10,733 bases of DNA from BMS3B sp964501105. GTDB taxonomy: Archaea; Hydrothermarchaeota; Hydrothermarchaeia; Hydrothermarchaeales; BMS3B. Under the pieces are notes generated by a model. It saw nothing but the letters and a program-made list of their open reading frames with translations. It searched no databases and was not told where the DNA came from. The position numbers and the translations under genes are program-made. This document shows positions 5,426 to 10,733 of this stretch, one piece after another. The stretch is from NCBI GenBank assembly GCA_964501105.1, contig CAZCRG010000056.1, forward strand, positions 1 to 10,733, in the 5' to 3' direction. The first letter of the stretch is position 1; each line of letters opens with the position of its first letter.

Positions 5426-6842
5426 CTGGTTTTTCTTCTATTCCCACAACTTCAAAGAATCTTCCAGATATAGCTTCTTCTACCAGCTTCAACAGTGAGG
5501 TTTTATCCTTGACTATGCCGAAAAGGCCTAGAGGAATTTTTGCCGCTGCTGCTGTCGCATGGCCACCTGCCTGGCCTATGTTGCCAAAGGCTCTGTGCAT
5601 CACATCGCCAAGATTAATCCTGATATCCTTATTTCTCCCCGAGATGTAGATGACATCCTTACCTATGCCATAAACAAGGACAGTGGAGATACCTTCGAGA
5701 TTCACAAGATATTCAGCAGCCTGAGGTAGAGTGTCCCTGTCTCTGATAAAGCCTACATTGGAGAGCAGAAAGCTTCCCTTTATTTTTCTGTTTCTTATGG
5801 CTTCACTGAGAACATCAAGAGTTTCAGCACTCATTAGTGGAGTTTCAATTTTTATTAAAAGTTCCTGGCTTGCTCTGGGATAGAGATAAGCTACAGCCTT
5901 TAAATCCTCACTGGTTGTAGCTCTTGTGAAGTTCTTGGTATCTGTCTTAATGCCATAGAGCAGAGCAGTGGCAAGGTCTTCTGTTATTTCAATACCAAGG
6001 GATACCAGATATTCAGTGAGTATTGTTGATGTTGCACCCAGCTCTGGCCTTATATCCCAGTAATCAGCATCAATCTTCTCTACATCAAAGGGATGGTGGT
6101 CGATAATAATATTTACCTTTGTTCCTCTTGGCAGGGAATTGTTCTCTCCTGGAACTGAAGATTCTATAAGAGCAATCTTTCCATAATCCCTGATGTCTCT
6201 AACCTTGGCTATAGGAATAAGATTCAGTCCTAAAAGATTAACAAGAGCCTTATTCTCCTCATGCCCTATCTCACCGCCATAAATCAGGTCTGACTGAATA
6301 TTTAGAGACTCAGCTATCTTCTTAAGAGACATACCACAGGCAATAGCATCAGGATCAGGGTTATCCTGAAGCACAATAGCAAGACCCTTTTCACCTGCCT
6401 CTTTTATAATCTTCTTGAGTTGCTTAAGTTTCCTGTTAAGCTCCAGCTCATTTAGAGACTCAATTGCTTTCTCAGCAACTACATAGGAGGGGTAAATCAC
6501 AAGGTCAATATCTAAATCCTTAAAATCTTCCGGACTACTATCTTTATCTGCTCTTACCACTATTGCAATAGTGTCACTCAGGTCTCTAACAACCCTGGCT
6601 GCCTTCAGATTAAGATCCAGGTTAGTGGTGAGAATAAAAGCAGCTTCAACTTTCTCAACACCTGCAGCCTTTAAGGTTTTTATATCAGTTATATCACCCT
6701 GAATAACATTGGTAAAACCCCTCTCTTTTAATACATCAATTCTTTTCTTATCACTATCTACAATAATTAATTCCTTTTTTCTTTCCTTTAGTCTTTCAGA
6801 TGCATAGTAGCCTGATGTTCCACAGCCAAGTATTGCATACAT
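5415..6842 (-). CDS. TrkA-N (RCK-N) / DHH-DHHA1 phosphoesterase fusion protein
   Basis: This 475-residue cytosolic protein joins two modules. Residues 1 to about 130 are a Rossmann-type TrkA-N/RCK domain with GCGTSG at 6-11, the acidic VDSD end of strand 2 at 28-31, and QGD at 48-50. Residues about 152-350 are a DHH domain with DNPDPDA at 160-166, DHH at 248-250 and GIKTDT at 297-302. Residues about 355-460 are DHHA1 with GQAGGHATAA at 423-432. Relatives include c-di-AMP phosphodiesterases and nanoRNases, and the substrate here is not known. The position where many relatives have a metal-binding Asp (motif II) reads IESS, with Glu at 227. The fused domain is RCK-N only, with no c-di-AMP-binding RCK-C. 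The SD GGTGAT precedes the ATG, 9 bp after the CBS gene, so the two are cotranscribed. Confidence 0.9.
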   Translation of the reverse strand: MYAILGCGTSGYYASERLKERKKELIIVDSDKKRIDVLKERGFTNVIQGDITDIKTLKAAGVEKVEAAFILTTNLDLNLKAARVVRDLSDTIAIVVRADKDSSPEDFKDLDIDLVIYPSYVVAEKAIESLNELELNRKLKQLKKIIKEAGEKGLAIVLQDNPDPDAIACGMSLKKIAESLNIQSDLIYGGEIGHEENKALVNLLGLNLIPIAKVRDIRDYGKIALIESSVPGENNSLPRGTKVNIIIDHHPFDVEKIDADYWDIRPELGATSTILTEYLVSLGIEITEDLATALLYGIKTDTKNFTRATTSEDLKAVAYLYPRASQELLIKIETPLMSAETLDVLSEAIRNRKIKGSFLLSNVGFIRDRDTLPQAAEYLVNLEGISTVLVYGIGKDVIYISGRNKDIRINLGDVMHRAFGNIGQAGGHATAAAAKIPLGLFGIVKDKTSLLKLVEEAISGRFFEVVGIEEKPANG

Positions 6843-6851
6843 AATATCACC

Positions 6852-7310
6852 CTACAGAGCTCTCAGCAGGTCTGCTCTTGTAATTATCCCCACAAGCCTG
6901 TTATCCTCCATAACAGGAAGGCGATTTATATTCCGTTTCCTCATGAGTCTGGCTGCCTCAGATATGTCTGCCTCTGGTGATACTGTAATTACAGACTTAC
7001 TCATAATATCTTTTACTCTCAGCTTTCCAACAGACTCCATCTTTTTAAGAAAATCGTCAAGATTAAGTTTGACTCTAATAGGAAGTTCAATTAAATCAAG
7101 TGGGCTGGGTAGTAAAGTGTTCAGGCTAATCTCCTTCTCCTCAAGAGCTTTAAGAAGGTCAGCCTCACTGAGTATGCCAACAACATTATCCTTCTCCACC
7201 ACTGGAGCACCACTTATCTTATGCTCCCTTAATTTCCTTGCAGCTTCTTCAAGGCTACTATCAGCCTCTATAACAACAACATCTCGTGTCATAAAATCTT
7301 TGACTTTCAT
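6852..7310 (-). CDS. Protein with two CBS domains
   Basis: This 152-residue protein consists of two CBS modules forming a Bateman pair. They start with VKDFMTRDV at 3-11 and VKDIMSKSV at 99-107. Each ends with a GI..xADLL ligand-contact motif, at 45-53 and 141-149. A linker of about 40 residues (57-97) separates them. CBS pairs usually bind adenosine nucleotides or related ligands and control partner proteins. This one has no catalytic domain of its own, so it probably regulates a neighbour. It lies 9 bp after argC and 9 bp before the TrkA-N/DHH protein. Its SD GAGGT overlaps the argC stop region, so the three genes look like one operon. An adenylate or cyclic dinucleotide sensor acting on the DHH enzyme is a reasonable guess, not a demonstrated one. 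Confidence 0.9.
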   Translation of the reverse strand: MKVKDFMTRDVVVIEADSSLEEAARKLREHKISGAPVVEKDNVVGILSEADLLKALEEKEISLNTLLPSPLDLIELPIRVKLNLDDFLKKMESVGKLRVKDIMSKSVITVSPEADISEAARLMRKRNINRLPVMEDNRLVGIITRADLLRAL

Positions 7311-7319
7311 ATCAATACC

Positions 7320-8345
7320 TCATGGATGAAGACCCGGGCTGAGAAGACCAAGAGTCTCCTCATAGCCCAGCATCAGATTCATATTCTGTATTGCCTGCCC
7401 CGAGGCGCCCTTAACAAGATTGTCAATTACTGACACAATTATTGCTCTCTCCCTCTCAATATCCACCTCAAAGCCTCCAATATCAACAAAGTTGGAGCCC
7501 CTCACAGCACTGAGCCTTGGAATTTCGCCAGTCTCAAGCAATCTCACAAAGGGTTCTCCTGAGTAGAAGTCTGCAAAAACTTCTCTTATCTCTTCAGATG
7601 TTGCCTCCTCACTGAGGAAGCAGTGAATTGTACTTGAAATTCCCCTTATCACAGGAATTATGTGGGGCACAAAGGAAACCTTAACTCCGTCAGCAATCTT
7701 ATTAAGCTCCTGCTCAATCTCTGGCAGGTGCTGGTGCCTTGTAACCTTGTAGGCAAGAATACTCTCATCTGCATTGGGGAAGTGAGTTACCGGCTTTGGC
7801 TTAACACCGGCTCCAGAGATTCCGCTTTTGGAATCTGCAACAATTTTATCAACAATATTCTTCTCAACAAGAGGAGCCAGACCAAGAATTACACTTGTAG
7901 GATAGCAGCCTGGATTTGCCACAAAGCTGGCCTTCTTTATTTCCTCTCTATGAAGCTCAGGCAAACCATAGACTGCCTTAAGCTCAGGTGCAGTGTGCTC
8001 TTTCCCATAGTAGCTCTCATAAACCTCAATATTATCAAACCTGAAGTCGCCACTCAGGTCAACAACCTTCAATCCAGCTTCCACCAGCTCAGGAGCTACC
8101 TTCATACTTGTACCGTGAGGCAGAGCCAGAAAGACAAAATCGCAGCGCTCCACAATCTGCTCCAGACCGGGATTTTCAAACTTAATATTAACAAGTCCTC
8201 TAAGGTTGGGATGGGCAGCCTCTACTTTCTTCCCCTCAAAGCTTCGAGAGGTGGCAAGTGCAATTTCAACCTTACTGTGCTGATGGAGAAGACGGAGAAG
8301 TTCACCTCCCGTATAACCTGAGGCTCCAATAATTCCCACCTGCAT
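7320..8345 (-). CDS. argC: N-acetyl-gamma-glutamyl-phosphate reductase (or LysW-linked homologue)
   Basis: This enzyme performs the NADPH-dependent reduction of N-acetylglutamyl phosphate to the semialdehyde, the third step of arginine synthesis in the cytosol. The dinucleotide-binding loop GASGYTG is at residues 7-13. The catalytic cysteine is in NPGCYPTS (Cys147), and HQHLPEIEQ holds the catalytic histidine (about residue 206). The length, 341 residues, is normal. The frame is open 12 codons further upstream. I choose the ATG at 8345 because it begins the family's conserved MQVGIIGASG strand and has a GGGTG SD-like site before it. A homologue acting on LysW-carried substrates is possible, but no lysW is nearby. 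A 44-bp AT-rich gap separates it from the PAC2 gene, and its own promoter there is possible. Confidence 0.93.
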   Translation of the reverse strand: MQVGIIGASGYTGGELLRLLHQHSKVEIALATSRSFEGKKVEAAHPNLRGLVNIKFENPGLEQIVERCDFVFLALPHGTSMKVAPELVEAGLKVVDLSGDFRFDNIEVYESYYGKEHTAPELKAVYGLPELHREEIKKASFVANPGCYPTSVILGLAPLVEKNIVDKIVADSKSGISGAGVKPKPVTHFPNADESILAYKVTRHQHLPEIEQELNKIADGVKVSFVPHIIPVIRGISSTIHCFLSEEATSEEIREVFADFYSGEPFVRLLETGEIPRLSAVRGSNFVDIGGFEVDIERERAIIVSVIDNLVKGASGQAIQNMNLMLGYEETLGLLSPGLHP

Positions 8346-8389
8346 ATCAACACCCTTCAATAACTTTATAGCAATAATCAATTTTAAAT

Positions 8390-9175
8390 TTAACCTATAT
8401 ATACTATATCTTCATCCTCACTTTCTTTCTTCATAAAACCGAGATTCTCCATCATCTTCTGCTCCATGGATTTTGACTGTTCAAATTTTTTCCTGTCAGC
8501 CTTTCCTTTCTTCTTTAAATTCTCAAGGTCAAGCTCAATATTCAGGAGTTTTGTTAAAACCTTGAGCACAGCCCTTGAAGCTTCATGATCAATATAAAAG
8601 CCTGAAGTTTCCCCCATAAGACATAGCCCTGGGATTCCCTTTAACTTTCCAAGACTCAGCAGAAGCCCCGAGACGCCCACAATCTGCCCTTCAGTCTCTC
8701 TTTCAACTACAACCCCAAGCTCCTCCAGAGTGGATATATATTTTCTATCTGTTACAGCACCATATACCTTTGGTTTATCAACAGTTCTCCCGACTCCAAG
8801 ACCGCCCAGGGTATAAATTTCAGAAACTCCAAATTTCTGTGCCACATTTAGAATTTCATTTGAAAGTCTGTACTGGCCCTCAGGAGTAGTGCCCTGAGTG
8901 TTGCCAGTTATAAATATTAAATCCCTCTGTTCTTCCTTCTCAGCTTTAAAGAAATAAAACTCATTCTTCATCTCCTCAATAGTACCACTTTTTCTAATTA
9001 GTACATGAGGTGGAAAATTAGTTGAATAAAGCCTTGCAAACTTCTTTGCCTTTAGCTCCCTGATAAGATGTCTGACAGCTATCTTTCCTACATGTCCAAT
9101 TCCTGGGAGTCCCTCAATAAGTACAGGTTTATTAAGCTCAGGTTTCCTGGTAAAAATTACTTTAATTTCCTTCAA
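8390..9175 (-). CDS. PAC2-family protein, probable proteasome assembly chaperone
   Basis: This 261-residue protein belongs to the archaeal COG1938/PAC2 family, of which the studied members PbaA and PbaB assist 20S proteasome assembly. Visible motifs are EGLPGIGHVGK at 21-31, YTLGGLGVGR at 121-130 and GETSGFYIDHEAS at 188-200. A charged, coiled C-terminal region (about 215-250) and an acidic tail ending VYIG follow. The final residues resemble, but do not exactly match, the hydrophobic-Tyr-X proteasome-docking tail. The start is TTG (9173-9175), 14 bp inside the Nop10 coding region, with GGAGAAAGGAAA upstream; no in-frame ATG is nearby, and the next Met is residue 69. Standing in the ribosomal/Nop10 string suggests coupling of protein synthesis and degradation. 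Confidence 0.9.
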   Translation of the reverse strand: MKEIKVIFTRKPELNKPVLIEGLPGIGHVGKIAVRHLIRELKAKKFARLYSTNFPPHVLIRKSGTIEEMKNEFYFFKAEKEEQRDLIFITGNTQGTTPEGQYRLSNEILNVAQKFGVSEIYTLGGLGVGRTVDKPKVYGAVTDRKYISTLEELGVVVERETEGQIVGVSGLLLSLGKLKGIPGLCLMGETSGFYIDHEASRAVLKVLTKLLNIELDLENLKKKGKADRKKFEQSKSMEQKMMENLGFMKKESEDEDIVYIG

Positions 9176-9344
9176 TTTCCTTTCTCCTGTATATTTCTAA
9201 CTTTAGCTTTCTTCTATACTTACCATAAGTGTCTTCTGGAGAAAATCTGGGCGGATGAGGAGAAGAAGTTGGCAGTGTGCAGTTAGGGCACTTGTCCTTG
9301 AGAGTATAAATCCTGCACTTTTTGCACACTCTAAACATTTCCAT
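9162..9344 (-). CDS. nop10: H/ACA RNP protein Nop10
   Basis: This 60-residue basic protein is a core subunit of the H/ACA box pseudouridine-guide ribonucleoprotein, where it bridges Cbf5 and guide RNA. Four cysteines at 7, 10, 19 and 22 (CKKC and CPNC) form the N-terminal zinc ribbon of the archaeal form. The family signature PPRFSPEDTYGKYRR at 31-45 is intact. Its ATG (9342-9344) overlaps the aIF2-alpha stop by a single base (TGATG). Its 3' end overlaps the PAC2 start by 14 bp. A Met at codon 3 is an alternative start. This tight packing indicates one shared transcript with the ribosomal genes. Confidence 0.95.
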   Translation of the reverse strand: MEMFRVCKKCRIYTLKDKCPNCTLPTSSPHPPRFSPEDTYGKYRRKLKLEIYRRKEIEGN

Positions 9345-10162
9345 CAGTTCTTTTCCTCTTTTAACTCGCGATAAAACTGCCCTTCACCACCAAAGCTTTT
9401 GATTACCTCAATGGCTCTATTGGCAGCTTTCCTGAGAGCCTCCTCAGCTATTTTATATTCAGGAGCCTCAACTTTAATTCTGTATCTGGGGGAGCCCATA
9501 TAGATTATATCAAGCTTTATCTCTTCGTTGGTTCCCTCTTCTCTTGCTTTTATCAGTGCTTCCCTTATTGCCTCTACGCCGTCTGCCTTGAAGCACCTCA
9601 GGTCAACATAACCTGTAATCTCAACACTGGGTATGGTGACATTTTCCTGAGCTATTTTTACCAGCTCTGGAACCCACTCTTCTGGTATTTCAACATCCTT
9701 GAGAGCTTCCTCGCCCAGAAGGGTTATTTCTTCAAGAGCACCATAAATCTCGCCAAAATGCTCTTCGAGGACAAAGCCCACCTCTTTGTAGGCATCTTCA
9801 AGAGTTTTTCCAAGGTTGGTTGCTGCCATCTCAAGAAGCTTCTCCGCCTTCTGAGCCCTCTTCCACTCCTGGAGCTTGTTTTTCTTGGCAGATTCGCTAA
9901 CTCGCCTGAGAGAAAGGTCTATGTGACCCTTCCTTCTGTCCACTCCCATTACCTTGGCTACTGTCTTCTGCCCCTCCTTGACAAAGTCCCTTATATTCTT
10001 TATCCAGGTAGAAGCTACTTCAGATATGTGAATATATCCTTCCTTGCCCCCATACTCATCGAGCCTAGCAAAGGCTCCATAGGGGTACACCTTTGTTATT
10101 GTGCACACCACTAAATCGTTTTCTTCCGGGAAGGGCTCCCTCTTGAGTACCAATAACCTCAC
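9344..10162 (-). CDS. eif2a: Translation initiation factor aIF2 subunit alpha
   Basis: This is the alpha subunit of the heterotrimeric factor that delivers initiator tRNA to the small ribosomal subunit in archaea. It has an S1 OB-fold at about 12-85, with GAFARL at 29-34, HISEVAS at 45-51 and KVMGVD at 70-75. A helical domain covers about 90-175, and an alpha/beta gamma-binding domain runs to about 265. The SEVAST loop, corresponding to the eukaryotic Ser51 region, is the usual archaeal form. The listed start is GTG at 10162, forming a GTGA overlap with the S27e stop. A TTG three codons in (10153) may be the true start, because GGAGTGAGG lies at better SD spacing before it; that would give 269 rather than 272 residues. 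Confidence 0.95.
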   Translation of the reverse strand: MRLLVLKREPFPEENDLVVCTITKVYPYGAFARLDEYGGKEGYIHISEVASTWIKNIRDFVKEGQKTVAKVMGVDRRKGHIDLSLRRVSESAKKNKLQEWKRAQKAEKLLEMAATNLGKTLEDAYKEVGFVLEEHFGEIYGALEEITLLGEEALKDVEIPEEWVPELVKIAQENVTIPSVEITGYVDLRCFKADGVEAIREALIKAREEGTNEEIKLDIIYMGSPRYRIKVEAPEYKIAEEALRKAANRAIEVIKSFGGEGQFYRELKEEKN

Positions 10163-10347
10163 TCCAGTACAGATACTATTTTTGTAAGAATTCTGGCTTT
10201 TCCGCCTGTTGGCTCAGCCAGAGTCTTACCGCACACCTGACAGGTTACTCTGACTGAGGCAGAGCCAAACATTACCTGCTCATTTCCGCAGTCGTTACAC
10301 TTCACCTTTAAGAATCTTGACCTGGGCTTTGGAATAAGCTCCTCCAT
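10159..10347 (-). CDS. rps27e: Small ribosomal subunit protein S27e (eS27)
   Basis: This 62-residue basic protein of the 30S subunit carries a zinc ribbon with CNDC (17, 20) and CQVC (36, 39). It has the family's FLKVKC...GNEQ...F.SAS..V.C and GGKA elements. The length is normal for archaea. The ATG at 10347 has a GGAGG SD overlapping the L44e stop region. The TGA overlaps the next gene's GTG as GTGA. It is cotranscribed with L44e and aIF2-alpha. Confidence 0.97.
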   Translation of the reverse strand: MEELIPKPRSRFLKVKCNDCGNEQVMFGSASVRVTCQVCGKTLAEPTGGKARILTKIVSVLE

Positions 10348-10349
10348 AA

Positions 10350-10625
10350 TTACGCCTCCAGCTCAAATTTTTTGACTCTAAAGCCCTTAACACTGTGAGC
10401 CTTCTTGCATTCTTTGCACCTGAGGATTAAGGCCACTCTCTTGGTGGGCTTTGCGCCACTGGGCAGAGGTCTTGGAAAGCCACCATAACCCTTGAGCACT
10501 CTTCTGAACTGCCTCTGCCCGGCCTTCAACTCGCTGGCCTTGCGCTTCTTTACCCTGAGCACCTCGTGCACAGTATGCTTCTTACAGCTTGGACAGTAAG
10601 TTCTCTTTTCCTTTGGCATCTTCAT
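10350..10625 (-). CDS. rpl44e: Large ribosomal subunit protein L44e (eL42)
   Basis: This protein of the 50S subunit lies near the E site. From the chosen start it has 91 residues with cysteine pairs at 11/14 (CPSC) and 70/73 (CKEC) that build a zinc ribbon. The conserved GYGGFPRP lies at about 46-53, and the rest is lysine- and arginine-rich. The frame is open from an ATG at 10631. However, GAGGT directly abuts that ATG, while it stands six bases before the ATG at 10625, which also gives the family-typical MKMPKE start. It is the first gene of the block. It ends two bases before the S27e ATG. Confidence 0.96.
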   Translation of the reverse strand: MKMPKEKRTYCPSCKKHTVHEVLRVKKRKASELKAGQRQFRRVLKGYGGFPRPLPSGAKPTKRVALILRCKECKKAHSVKGFRVKKFELEA

Positions 10626-10663
10626 AATCATACCTCACTGAGCTAATAATAATGCAGAAGAAA

Positions 10664-10680
10664 TACTTTTAAGTCTTTCC
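10664..10680 (-). promoter_or_regulatory. Archaeal BRE/TATA promoter of the L44e–PAC2 block
   Basis: On the minus strand GGAAAG (BRE-like) is followed by ACTTAAAAGT (10665-10674), a good archaeal TATA box. The predicted start is near 10643, leaving a leader of about 18 bases with the L44e SD. A second TATA-like ACTTAAAACT lies at the window edge (10724-10733). It could belong to an outside gene or to a second start site. No gene is seen in 10626-10733. Confidence 0.6.
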
Positions 10681-10733
10681 CTGGTTAACGTCTGCAAACA
10701 GCTGGTGTAGTAAGGTGTGAAGTAGTTTTAAGT

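Noticed and set aside
7662..8321. Long plus-strand open frame (219 codons) opposite argC
   Set aside because: It lies wholly antisense to argC, whose catalytic motifs are intact. Its product has no recognisable motif and no SD, so it is a by-product of the argC codon usage.
8346..8381. Upstream extension of argC by 12 codons
   Set aside because: The added residues precede the family's conserved N-terminal strand, and the SD-like GGGTG stands directly before the ATG at 8345.
9758..10114. Plus-strand open frame of 118 codons opposite aIF2-alpha
   Set aside because: It is antisense to an unmistakable initiation factor gene, and its product shows no family features.
1..10733. Search by eye for CRISPR arrays, tRNA or rRNA genes, insertion sequences and attachment sites
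   Set aside because: No regularly spaced repeats, cloverleaf sequences, transposase frames or terminal inverted repeats were found. Gene content is chromosomal housekeeping throughout.

Overview
The window is archaeal, most likely from a euryarchaeon. The clearest evidence is the minus-strand run L44e – S27e – aIF2-alpha – Nop10 – PAC2-family protein, a conserved archaeal translation and RNP gene string. It is supported by an archaeal-type YchF GTPase, an archaeal RqcH, an archaeal EMC6-like protein and BRE/TATA-style promoters. Shine-Dalgarno (SD) sites are common, and TTG and GTG starts are used. The sequence alone does not settle genus or order; a methanogen-related or Archaeoglobus-related lineage would fit.

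Layout, left to right. (1) 1-189 (+): C-terminal end of a YgjP-like zinc metallopeptidase. (2) 254-1456 (+): archaeal YchF/OLA1-type GTPase. (3) 1532-2445 (-): cbiN and cbiM, the substrate-specific part of a nickel/cobalt ECF transporter, behind a TATA promoter. A perfect inverted repeat at the expected transcription start matches the NikR operator layout. (4) 2597-2965 (-): a 122-residue protein I do not recognise. (5) 3004-5126 (-): rqcH plus a 49-codon membrane-protein gene coupled to it by an ATGA overlap. (6) 5147-5425 (+): an EMC6-like membrane protein, divergent from rqcH with only 20 bp between start codons, and overlapping the next gene tail-to-tail by 11 bp. (7) 5415-8345 (-): argC, a two-CBS protein and a TrkA-N/DHH phosphoesterase, with 9-bp gaps. 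(8) 8390-10625 (-): PAC2, Nop10, aIF2-alpha, S27e and L44e, nearly all overlapping, from a promoter near 10664-10679.

How the genes work together. The right third is a translation block: two zinc-finger ribosomal proteins, the initiation factor, the H/ACA RNP protein and a putative proteasome-assembly chaperone. The middle holds rescue of stalled ribosomes (RqcH), with a new small membrane protein in the same transcript and a predicted membrane-insertion component on the opposite strand. The left side holds metal uptake that looks nickel-regulated. No mobile element, CRISPR array, tRNA or rRNA was found, and no stretch over 300 bp lacks a gene. The points most worth following up are the small protein coupled to rqcH, the putative NikR site, and the TrkA-N/DHH enzyme beside a CBS protein.
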